Positions 29,968 through 38,478 of a stretch of 44,566 nt of DNA are shown in pieces. The first letter of the stretch is position 1, and every line of letters starts with the position of its first letter. Position numbers and translations under genes: made by a program. Source of the stretch: an uncultured Desulfocapsa sp. (lineage in GTDB: Bacteria; Desulfobacterota; Desulfobulbia; Desulfobulbales; Desulfocapsaceae); contig CAMZKT010000004.1 of assembly GCA_947311435.1 (NCBI GenBank), positions 1 through 44,566 on the forward strand. Direction: 5' to 3'. The notes beneath the pieces were generated by a model. That model was not told where the DNA came from. It ran no database searches and worked only from the letters and a program-made list of their open reading frames with translations.

Positions 29968-30348
29968 TTACCAGCGGAAGAGGCGATGGGCCAGCAGGAA
30001 ACCGACGGCAACCATTACAAGTCCAAAAAAATTGGAAAGAGCGAGATACGTAAAAGCCTGTATGTGCTCACCCACTTTAAAAAGCTGGACAGTTTCTCGG
30101 GCAAATGTTGAAAATGTTGTAAATCCTCCGAGAAAACCTGTGAATAAAAAAAGTCTGAATTCATTATTGATCTGCACCCGGTCAAACAGGGACCAGAGCA
30201 TGCCTATCAGTAAACATCCAAGGAGGTTGGCGACAAATGTACCCGTTGGAAAGGCACGGGTATGGTAATTTCCTGCAATGAGCATGATGAGGTACCGTAT
30301 GACTGAACCCAACGCTCCACCAAGAGCCACTGCAACTATTTTTTCCAT
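29968..30348 (-). CDS. crcB: Fluoride ion transporter CrcB/FluC
   Basis: VALGGALGSVIRYLIM...FPTGTFVANLLGCLLIGML...LFTGFLGGFTTFSTFARE. Confidence 0.95.
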   Translation of the reverse strand: MEKIVAVALGGALGSVIRYLIMLIAGNYHTRAFPTGTFVANLLGCLLIGMLWSLFDRVQINNEFRLFLFTGFLGGFTTFSTFARETVQLFKVGEHIQAFTYLALSNFFGLVMVAVGFLLAHRLFRW

Positions 30349-30483
30349 ACCCTTGAGATTTTGTTTTTTTGTCTTTTGTCTTTTTTTCTATTAAGATTTA
30401 CATTTTTATTATTATGTTTGGAAGTAGGTACCATCATAGGTGTCTGACGTCAAGGATAAGGAGTTATTCAGGAAGGCTGAGGT

Positions 30484-32115
30484 GTGAGAATTATGAATCC
30501 CATGGTATGTTCGGTTTATGTTGAGGCAGAAGCACCCGGTTTGCAGGATAATACCGGAGATCTTGATAGGTTACAGAGAGCGGTTGCGGTAAAACTTGGT
30601 GATGGACGTCCGCTTGGTATTGCGTATGAATGTATGACAACTGTTGCACGAGCATTTCGTGATGCTGGATTTTCCGGCTATGCACTTCTTAATAACCTTG
30701 AGTTATCTTGGATGATTGTAGGGTTTTCTGCGGAGAATCCTGATATTATTGCCGGAATGGCACTCGATCTTGGGACAACTCATCTTGAGGCAACACTTCT
30801 CAATTTGCACAATGGGGATATACTGTCTGAGGGAAATCTTGAGAATGCTCAGATCGAATTTGGCGCAGATATTCTGAGTCGGATCCATCATGCAACAGCA
30901 AAGCGGCGTCAGCAAAAAAATCTGGCAGTGGATTTTCAGGATCCCGGTCTGGATGAACTACAGCATGTGGTTGTTGCTACTATCAATGAACTTGCAGATA
31001 TTCTCGCAGAACGTGCAGGCTTGAGCACGAAGACAATCCATGCTCTGTCGGTCTCAGGGAACACCACCATGGCCCATTTCCTTCTGGGGCTTGATCCTTT
31101 TTATATTTGCCGGGAACCCTATATTCCTCTTTTTAACCGTGCACCTGTTCTCTATGGCAAACAGCTTCAACTTGCCATTCATCCCATGGCGCCTGTCTGG
31201 ATAATGCCTTCCGTCGGCAGCTATTTTGGTGGTGATTTGATTTCCGGGATTCTCGCTTCGGGTATGGCTCACTCTGAAAAAACCAGAATGCTTATAGATG
31301 TTGGAACCAATGCTGAAGTGGTGCTTGGTAACAGTGAATGGCTGATTGCGTGTGCAGGCGCCGCTGGGCCGGCACTGGAAGGTGGCGTTGCACGAATGGG
31401 GATGAGGGCGGGGCCAGGCGCTATAGAGTATGTATCAATTCATCCGGATACCTATGAATTGGAATACCGGACAATTGGAAAAGTCGCACCTGTGGGGATA
31501 TGTGGCTCGGGGCTTATTGATCTGGTGGCAGCTTTGTATTTGACCCGAATGATAGATATCCGAGGGAAATTCAGAAATCCAGATACGGAAAAGGATGTGG
31601 CAAGAGCAGCATTCATGAAAAAACATCTTGTAAAACGAGAGGGCTGTTTATGCTTTGTCTTGACAGGAGAGGATGGTGTGGAGAACTGTGGGGATGTCGT
31701 CCTTGAGCAGATAGATCTCGATGCCATGATACGATCCAAGGCCGCCATGTATGCGATACTTACCACATTGATTAACCAGGTAGGGCTTGAGTTCTCTGAA
31801 CTTGAAGAAATCATTGTGGCAGGAGCCTTTGGCCGTCATATCAACCCTCAGCATGCAAAAACACTTGGAATGCTGCCAGACTTGCCTCTTTCTGTATACC
31901 GTGCGATTGGCAATAGTTCGCTGCGTGGCGCAGAAAAAGTGCTGCTTGATGAAGCAGCAAGAAAAGCTTGTGAACAAATTGTTTCCAGTATCACCTATCT
32001 GGAATTAAACGTAAACCAGGAGTTTATGATACGTTTTTCCGGGGCACGTTTTATACCGCATACAGACCCTGCGCTGTTTCCGTCAGTCCCGTTCTTCAAC
32101 CCCGAGGGGTCGTAG
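30484..32115 (+). CDS. RACo / DUF4445-like ASKHA protein (corrinoid activation/regeneration family) lacking the N-terminal [2Fe-2S] domain
   Basis: MALDLGTTHLEATLLNLHNGDIL...SVSGNTTMAHFLLGLDP...LIDVGTNAEVVLGN...CAGAAGPALEGG...CGSGLIDLVAALY...IIVAGAFGRHINPQHAKTLGMLPDLP; no CxxxxCxxC ferredoxin motif at the N-terminus (GTG 30484 or ATG 30493 start). Confidence 0.85.
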   Translation: MRIMNPMVCSVYVEAEAPGLQDNTGDLDRLQRAVAVKLGDGRPLGIAYECMTTVARAFRDAGFSGYALLNNLELSWMIVGFSAENPDIIAGMALDLGTTHLEATLLNLHNGDILSEGNLENAQIEFGADILSRIHHATAKRRQQKNLAVDFQDPGLDELQHVVVATINELADILAERAGLSTKTIHALSVSGNTTMAHFLLGLDPFYICREPYIPLFNRAPVLYGKQLQLAIHPMAPVWIMPSVGSYFGGDLISGILASGMAHSEKTRMLIDVGTNAEVVLGNSEWLIACAGAAGPALEGGVARMGMRAGPGAIEYVSIHPDTYELEYRTIGKVAPVGICGSGLIDLVAALYLTRMIDIRGKFRNPDTEKDVARAAFMKKHLVKREGCLCFVLTGEDGVENCGDVVLEQIDLDAMIRSKAAMYAILTTLINQVGLEFSELEEIIVAGAFGRHINPQHAKTLGMLPDLPLSVYRAIGNSSLRGAEKVLLDEAARKACEQIVSSITYLELNVNQEFMIRFSGARFIPHTDPALFPSVPFFNPEGS

Positions 32116-32125
32116 AATACGAACA

Positions 32126-34417
32126 TTAAATCCCCTTCTTATATTGCAAATTGGTGGTAGGGGATATCAAATGATCAATATTTTGCTTTTCCCCAGTGGT
32201 ATCACGGAGTAGTTCTGAAAATATCCTGGTTAATTTGGCTTTATCCACAATGACTGCAGTGTCTGTTGTGATATCTCTTAAATCAATGAAAAAGGATGTG
32301 AATTTCTCGGGGATATCAATAGGGATGTCTGCGTTCAAGAAGTTGATATTGTTGTAAATACAGTTGTGTTCGTACGGGTTCTTCTTGATGTAAAATGTCT
32401 CATCTTGCATATTGTTGAGAGTGGCGGATTTTGTACACCCTTTAATGCAGTGTTGATCCATGCGTTCTTTTGAACAACCGGAAACATGATGAAAGAGGCA
32501 TTGCCTGCTGGTCATGAGTAACAAGGGATGATATATGCTATAGAAGAGGCTAAATTGCTTTGGTTTTCGAATTGTTTTAATCTGTGTTTTACTGAGCTCA
32601 TTTGAGATAAACGCCCCCATACAGTTAAAAGACTTTTTTAAACATAGCAGTCCATGGGAGTTGGCCAAGTTAAGGTATGGTCCTGCAATCCAGGGGATGT
32701 TCATCTTCCAGGCATAATATGCTATGCCAGTATTGTTGGTCATTACACGTTGCGGTCGTATTTGTTGAAGTAGATCCACCGCAGCAGTAAAGTGCTCTCC
32801 AATTAAAATAGCTGGAAATACAGGTGATATGTGTGGATTGTTCAGCAAAAGGTCTCTGTACTCAGAAATATTGTTCTGAAGAAAATCTGGAAGTTGAAAA
32901 TAAATGTCAGCATTGGTTTCGTCGCCCAGGTGTATGTCTTTTTGTGAAGAAATAAGTACAGAGAGCGAGGTGTCTATTCTTCCACCTGTTTGTTTTATTG
33001 TTTGGGGCGTAGTCATTGGAAGCGTGAACTCGTCAATGCCATTTAAGGTTGATAAAACAGATCGTTGTAGTGACTTTATGGCTTTGAACGGGAGGAAGAG
33101 ATCTTTGTCGAGATCCTGTAAAGAAAGATGAAGTAATTGGTATCCCGAAGAATTGATCACTCCGAAAACTTTTTGCAGTGTATCAAATCCCAAGCAGCCA
33201 TCATTACGGTCTTGCTTTGAGATTCCATATCCACAGGATCTGTTTCCGGAGGATCTCTTCACAAGTACATGGTGTGAGTATACGTTAAAAGAGATCGCAT
33301 CTGTTTTGACCGAAACTTTGAGTGGGGAACCGGGATTCCCGGAAATATGTATTTCTACTGGTGTCCTGCAAGTTTTTAAGTGCGATATTTTTTTCTTTAC
33401 ATGGTGAATAATATCGCTTCTGTCCTGATAGATCTGCCTTTTTGCCCGTTCCATGCCGGTGTCAGTGCAATCACCATTTTTTTCAGCTAAATAGCGTGCT
33501 GAATTATCTCGGGGGTTATCTGTAAACATGCTTTTGTGAATATTTCCGTGAAGGAATCCATTGGAAAATCCACGGTTAAATATAGTATGCAATAAGCTGT
33601 CTTCCTGGCCTACAGTGTTCTGTCCAGATACTTTTCCAAGCTGTTTTCTCCACGCCTCCACAACGACATAAACGTAATGAAATTTTTTTATTCTTCCTTC
33701 TATTTTAAGAGAATCAACCTTCGACTCAACGAGTTGTGGGAGATCAAAAAAAGTTGAAATATCTTTAAGATTTAACGGATATTGTTTTCCTTGTGTGGTC
33801 GTGATGTATTGATCTCTGCAGGGTTGACCGCATCTACCTCGGTTGCCCGATGTTCCATTTTGTACCGAACTCATATAACACATCCCGGAAAAACAGAGGC
33901 AATGTGAACCGTGAACGAATACTTCTGTCGAAATATCATGGGAATGGGCAAAGGAACTGAGATGGGTAATCTCATTGAGATTAAGTTCTCTACACAGGTT
34001 TACCCGGTTGACCCTGAGTTGGCGTAAAAAAAGGATCTGCCCTTCATTATGGGTTGTGAGTTGGGTGGAGGCGTGAATCTTAAGACTCTTGAAGTGTTCA
34101 TTCAGCAGGCAAAGTAATCCAAAATCCTGGACAATTACAGCGTCAAGTCCCACGTTGACGATTCTGTTCAGTAAAGAAATAATTGCTGGTATTTCCGCTT
34201 CCAGTAGAATTATATTGAGTGCGAGAAAGACTTTGCAGTTATTTTTATGGGCTAGGTGTACAATCCCGATCAGATTTTCAATCGAGAGGTTTTCGGCTCG
34301 GTTTCGGGCGTTAAACCTGTTCAGGCCGCAGTACACAGCATCGGCACCTGCGGCGATGGCTGCTTTAATTGAGTCAATATCGCCACCAGGTGCTAATAAT
34401 TCGGGGATTTTTTTCAT
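32126..34417 (-). CDS. Peptidase U32 family protein (RlhA/TrhP-like, long form)
   Basis: PELLAPGGDIDSIKAAIAAGADAVYCGLNRFNARNRAENL...VFVHGSHCLCFSGMCYMSSVQNGTSGNRGRCGQPCR; C-terminal SRQCLFHHVSGC. Confidence 0.92.
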   Translation of the reverse strand: MKKIPELLAPGGDIDSIKAAIAAGADAVYCGLNRFNARNRAENLSIENLIGIVHLAHKNNCKVFLALNIILLEAEIPAIISLLNRIVNVGLDAVIVQDFGLLCLLNEHFKSLKIHASTQLTTHNEGQILFLRQLRVNRVNLCRELNLNEITHLSSFAHSHDISTEVFVHGSHCLCFSGMCYMSSVQNGTSGNRGRCGQPCRDQYITTTQGKQYPLNLKDISTFFDLPQLVESKVDSLKIEGRIKKFHYVYVVVEAWRKQLGKVSGQNTVGQEDSLLHTIFNRGFSNGFLHGNIHKSMFTDNPRDNSARYLAEKNGDCTDTGMERAKRQIYQDRSDIIHHVKKKISHLKTCRTPVEIHISGNPGSPLKVSVKTDAISFNVYSHHVLVKRSSGNRSCGYGISKQDRNDGCLGFDTLQKVFGVINSSGYQLLHLSLQDLDKDLFLPFKAIKSLQRSVLSTLNGIDEFTLPMTTPQTIKQTGGRIDTSLSVLISSQKDIHLGDETNADIYFQLPDFLQNNISEYRDLLLNNPHISPVFPAILIGEHFTAAVDLLQQIRPQRVMTNNTGIAYYAWKMNIPWIAGPYLNLANSHGLLCLKKSFNCMGAFISNELSKTQIKTIRKPKQFSLFYSIYHPLLLMTSRQCLFHHVSGCSKERMDQHCIKGCTKSATLNNMQDETFYIKKNPYEHNCIYNNINFLNADIPIDIPEKFTSFFIDLRDITTDTAVIVDKAKLTRIFSELLRDTTGEKQNIDHLISPTTNLQYKKGI

Positions 34418-34572
34418 AAGGTCAATTGGTAACCGTCCACTGGAATGAGCCTGAATGTTATTGCCATTTGCTTTATACTTTATTTTATTCTTGTTTGCCT
34501 TGTTCGCCGAAATAACTTATTCGATATTTGGCTGAATATACATTTATTATTTACCAGGATCCAGGCGTAATC

Positions 34573-35370
34573 ATGTCTACCAAAAAGAACTCCATGTCTA
34601 ATTACCGCATGACTATTTACTATGATGGACGAGATTATCTGGGGTGGCAGCGACATGGGGATAAACCAACGGTTCAGTATGCTCTTGAACAGGCAGTGGG
34701 GAAACTGTTTGATATTCGTTCCGCAGTAAGAGCTTCTGGACGTACCGATCGTGGTGCCCACGCCAATGGTCAGGTGGTCAGTGTTGAACTGCCTGTGGGG
34801 TTGAATGTGGAGGAATTAAAAGAACAATTTAATGGTGTGCTTGCTGAGACTGTACGGGTGCTGGAGGTGAGTGAGGCGCGGCGTGACTTTCACGCCTGTG
34901 ATAGTGCAATCGGTAAATGCTATCGCTATGTGATCTGGAATTATAAAAAGCTGCCAGTAGAACGTGATGGGCGGGTTTGGCACGTTAAAAGTCATCTTGA
35001 TGTAGAGGCAATGATGGCTGCCTGTTCTGTTTTTGAGGGGAAACATGATTTTGCTTCATTTGCCACACGCCCAAACTTTAAACAAAAAGTGACCACTCGT
35101 ATTGTGAGCCGGGCTGTTATGCGTCAGGATCTTCCTCTAATAACGTTTGAAATCTGCGCAGACGGGTTTCTCTATAAGATGGTACGTAATATTGTTCGCT
35201 CCATCGTCAAGGTTGGAGAAGGGCGGTACACACGCGATGATCTCCAACGTATTCTAGAGGAAAGAGATCGCAAAGCAGCGCCGGGAACGGCGCCGGCATC
35301 GGGATTGTATCTGGAAAAGGTCTATTATTCAGCAGATGAAATGATTGAAGACGGTAGGGGCCTTATTTGA
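34573..35370 (+). CDS. truA: tRNA pseudouridine(38-40) synthase TruA
   Basis: YDGRDYLGWQRHGDKPTVQYALEQAVGKL...RASGRTDRGAHANGQVVS...FEICADGFLYKMVRNIVRSIVKVG. Confidence 0.96.
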   Translation: MSTKKNSMSNYRMTIYYDGRDYLGWQRHGDKPTVQYALEQAVGKLFDIRSAVRASGRTDRGAHANGQVVSVELPVGLNVEELKEQFNGVLAETVRVLEVSEARRDFHACDSAIGKCYRYVIWNYKKLPVERDGRVWHVKSHLDVEAMMAACSVFEGKHDFASFATRPNFKQKVTTRIVSRAVMRQDLPLITFEICADGFLYKMVRNIVRSIVKVGEGRYTRDDLQRILEERDRKAAPGTAPASGLYLEKVYYSADEMIEDGRGLI

Positions 35371-35373
35371 CAA

Positions 35374-35874
35374 ATGAGTAAATTTGAACATCAGCGTCAC
35401 AAGCCCGGTACTGGGCTGACCAGGTCGCGGGAGATAATCGTTGCCTGTGCGCCAATGAAAAGTAATGTAAATATTTCAAGTATAGTACGGACAGGGAGCG
35501 CAAGTGCCATAGAACGTCTTGTCTTAACCGGCAACGTAAATCTGATTAAAAAGATTGCCCGTGATGGTGAAGCAGAACTGGATATTTCCACACACAGGAC
35601 ACTACTGCCCGTGCTGAAAAGGTTAAAAAAAGATGGCTACAGGCTGGTGGGTCTTGAGCAGACAACGAATTCCCAAAGCTTGTATTGTTATCAATTTGTG
35701 CGGCGTACTGCGCTTGTTATAGGCAACGAGCGTACCGGGCTGACCACAGACATTCTTGATGTGCTTGATAATGTTGTAGAGATTCCGGTATATGGGTTGC
35801 CCCACAGCTTCAATGTTGCCATGGCCACCAGTATGGCACTGTATGAGTATTGCCGGCAGTTTCCTCAAGGGTGA
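35374..35874 (+). CDS. SpoU/TrmH-family (SPOUT) RNA methyltransferase
   Basis: NISSIVRTGSASAIERLVLTG...ALVIGNERTGLTTDIL...IPVYGLPHSFNVAMATSMALYEYCRQ. Confidence 0.9.
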   Translation: MSKFEHQRHKPGTGLTRSREIIVACAPMKSNVNISSIVRTGSASAIERLVLTGNVNLIKKIARDGEAELDISTHRTLLPVLKRLKKDGYRLVGLEQTTNSQSLYCYQFVRRTALVIGNERTGLTTDILDVLDNVVEIPVYGLPHSFNVAMATSMALYEYCRQFPQG

Positions 35875-35997
35875 TATTTTTTCACCGGAATCATGGTTGC
35901 TCCAGTTGCTCTACGGGCTTGCATTTTTATAAACCCTTGGCTATACTTTCGCTCGTTGTTTCCTGAGTTTTACCGTTATGGTTGCAGGATGCTGAAT

Positions 35998-36043
35998 ATT
36001 TTATCCGGTTTCTGCCAGGATAGGCAGTGCCCTGGATAAAAAT
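35998..36043 (+). other. Inverted repeat upstream of the DHH phosphoesterase gene
   Basis: ATTTTATCC-GG...GCC-AGGATA-GGC...CC-T-GGATAAAAAT; outer 8-bp perfect stem and nested GCC/GGC. Confidence 0.5.
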
Positions 36044-36106
36044 TATGAAAGGAACTGATTACGACTATTTTATCGTTTTCCAGAATAGTTCGTAGCGGTG
36101 CTTTAC

Positions 36107-37120
36107 ATGGCAAATAAAATATATAAGAAGTATCGGAAGGGGGCTTGGAAGAGTGCCCGTGAACGCTTGCATGGCTTTTGGGCTATTTTCGAGAAGGAAG
36201 ACACTGTTCTTATCTGTATTAATGCCGATCCCGATGCATTGGCTTGTGCCCTGGCTATTAAACGCCTGTTGCGTTATCGCGTCAAACAGGTGTTAATTGC
36301 CCACCCCAATGAAATTCGTCGCTTAAATAATGTTGCAATGGTTGAGCGATTAAAAATTCCGCTGGAACGTCTCGGTAATGTTAAAGTGCAGGAGTTCAGC
36401 AAAAAAGTAATTGTTGATTCTCAACCCACTCATCTTCCCGTTTTTGAAAAGATTGATTTTGACGCCATTATTGATCATCATCCCATTGTCAATGGTGGCT
36501 ATTCTGCTTCATTTGTAGATATCCGTCCGGAATATGGTTCCTGTTCAACCATGCTGGTGGAGTATTTACGTGCCGCCAATATGAAACCATCCGTGGCAAT
36601 GGCAACGGCATTGTTTTATGCAATCAAGGTGGACACACAGGATTTCTCTCAGCGGGCCCTGCTAGCGGACGGTATCTCTTTTCGCTATCTGTTCAATATT
36701 GCCAATCGGAACCTCGTAAAGAAGTTCGAGCTTGCCGACATGCGTCGTTCCGAGCTGAAGTATTTTAATATAGCACTCCAAAATCTTAAGTATTCCAAAG
36801 CACGTCTGTATACCCATGTGGGTAGAGTGAGAAGCCCGGATATCCTTGTTAATATAGCTGATTTCCTCAATCATGTAGATAAAATTGATTGGGTGTTTGT
36901 CTCTGGGATTCATGGTGAAAGGCTGGTGGTCATTTTCCGTTGTGATGGGTATCGTAAGAGTGCGGGAAAGCTTGCAGAGCGGATTTTTGGTGCACTGGGA
37001 TCGGCCGGTGGTCACAAGGAGTCTGCAAGAGCAGAAGTTCCTTTGAAAAAGCTATCCCTGGGGGATAAAGAATTTACAACCAATACTCTGAAACGTTTGG
37101 CAACAAGGCATATGAAATAA
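36107..37120 (+). CDS. DHH-family phosphoesterase (NrnA-like nanoRNase/pAp phosphatase family)
   Basis: NADPDALACALAIKR, IDHHPIVNGGY, GSCSTMLVEYL, AIKVDTQDF, GGHKESARAEV; ATG 36107 (ORF track begins at 36098). Confidence 0.88.
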   Translation: MANKIYKKYRKGAWKSARERLHGFWAIFEKEDTVLICINADPDALACALAIKRLLRYRVKQVLIAHPNEIRRLNNVAMVERLKIPLERLGNVKVQEFSKKVIVDSQPTHLPVFEKIDFDAIIDHHPIVNGGYSASFVDIRPEYGSCSTMLVEYLRAANMKPSVAMATALFYAIKVDTQDFSQRALLADGISFRYLFNIANRNLVKKFELADMRRSELKYFNIALQNLKYSKARLYTHVGRVRSPDILVNIADFLNHVDKIDWVFVSGIHGERLVVIFRCDGYRKSAGKLAERIFGALGSAGGHKESARAEVPLKKLSLGDKEFTTNTLKRLATRHMK

Positions 37121-37146
37121 GGAAAGCGCTACATACTTGACTGGCT

Positions 37147-37177
37147 CGCAATGTACACTTTGAAAGTGTGTTTTGCG
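37147..37177 (+). promoter_or_regulatory. Near-perfect palindrome/hairpin upstream of the glgC pair
   Basis: CGCAATGTACACTTT-G-AAAGTGTGTTTTGCG; 14 of 15 positions pair (2 G-T), centred on G37162. Confidence 0.6.
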
Positions 37178-37212
37178 ATGCCCTCAATCTCAATTCTAAC
37201 AAAGGGTGACCG

Positions 37213-38478
37213 ATGCTGAAACCTTCAACGCTTGCAATGATTCTGGCCGGAAGTCGTGTCGACAAATTGAATGTCCTGACCTATTATCGCCCGAAATCCA
37301 CAGTGCCCTTTGGTGGTTTTGCCAGAGTGATAGATTTTCCTCTCAGCAACCTCCTTCATTCCGGTATCGAGAAAATTGCAATTCTCTCTCAGTATCGGAG
37401 CTATTCATTAATAAATCATATTGGTACAGGTGCTGCCTGGGATATGATTGGCCGCGACCGAGGTGTTTACATACTTCCTCCCTTTAAAGACAACAATACC
37501 AGTGGCGATACAACGGACTGGTATCGTGGTACAGCCGATGCTGTGTACAAGAACCTTGACTTTGTTCGTTATCATAATCCAGAGGAGATCCTTATCTTGT
37601 CGGGTGATCATATTTATAAAATGGATTATGAGGAGGTTATTGCCTACCACCATAAAAAAGGTGCCGATATGACTATTGGTTTTGTCCAGGTCGGTAAAGA
37701 AAAAGCACATCAGTTCGGGATTGCAGAGATTGACAATGAAGACGGGGAAAGGGGTGGCCGTGTAAAACAGTACTGGGAAAAACCTGAGAATCCTGAAGCG
37801 GATTGGGCCTCACTTACTGTTCTTATTTTTAAACCGGAAATCCTGTACAAGGCTCTTCATGAGAACCAGGTGTCCGATTCTTTTGAGTTTGGCCGTGATA
37901 TTATTCCTCAATTAATGGCACAGGGAAAGAAAATATACGGATATAAACACAAAGGCTATTGGGGATACACTGGGACAATAGAGGAATATTGGCAGGCTAA
38001 CATGGACTTACTTGGTGAGAACCCGGCTATTGATATGGAGGCCTGGGGACTACGGTCCAATATGGATCATCGCGGGATAAGCGATGCACAGCCGGCACTA
38101 TTATATGAAGACGCAGAGGTGCATAACAGTCTTGTGTACAATGGCTGTGTTGTTGAGGGAACAGTGAAAAACTCTGTCCTGTTTCCTGGCGTTCACGTGG
38201 GGAAGGGTGCTGTTGTTGAAAATTCTGTTCTTTTTTTCAGCAATCACATTGGTGAAGATTGCAGGTTCAACAAAGTTATTACTGATGTGAAATCTGTATT
38301 TGGCAAGGGCGTTTGTATTGGCCCTGAAACGGGTACAAATGCAGAACATGTTACGGTTATTGGCTGGAACAGCAGCGTTCCCGATGGAGTACGTATTGGT
38401 GAAGGAGCGACGGTTTATCCAAATCTTCATCCGGAGCAATGGCCGCTGGAAGTAAAACCTGGGGAGGTGTTGAGATGA
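37213..38478 (+). CDS. Glucose-1-phosphate adenylyltransferase-like protein with degenerate catalytic motifs (GlgD-like?)
   Basis: ILAGSRVDKLNVLTYYRPKSTVPFGGFARVIDFPLSN, GDHIYKMDYEEV, YWEKPENP, YWGYTGTIEEYWQANMDLL. Confidence 0.88.
   Translation: MLKPSTLAMILAGSRVDKLNVLTYYRPKSTVPFGGFARVIDFPLSNLLHSGIEKIAILSQYRSYSLINHIGTGAAWDMIGRDRGVYILPPFKDNNTSGDTTDWYRGTADAVYKNLDFVRYHNPEEILILSGDHIYKMDYEEVIAYHHKKGADMTIGFVQVGKEKAHQFGIAEIDNEDGERGGRVKQYWEKPENPEADWASLTVLIFKPEILYKALHENQVSDSFEFGRDIIPQLMAQGKKIYGYKHKGYWGYTGTIEEYWQANMDLLGENPAIDMEAWGLRSNMDHRGISDAQPALLYEDAEVHNSLVYNGCVVEGTVKNSVLFPGVHVGKGAVVENSVLFFSNHIGEDCRFNKVITDVKSVFGKGVCIGPETGTNAEHVTVIGWNSSVPDGVRIGEGATVYPNLHPEQWPLEVKPGEVLR

Noticed and set aside
30349-30483. 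Possible fluoride riboswitch upstream of crcB (minus strand CCTATGATGGTACCTAC resembles the 3' half CUGAUGxxxCCUAC)
   Set aside because: The required 5' half (GGxGAUGG...CC..CC pseudoknot partner) was not found in the upstream ~130 nt; only a partial resemblance. An Infernal scan with the fluoride riboswitch model would settle it.
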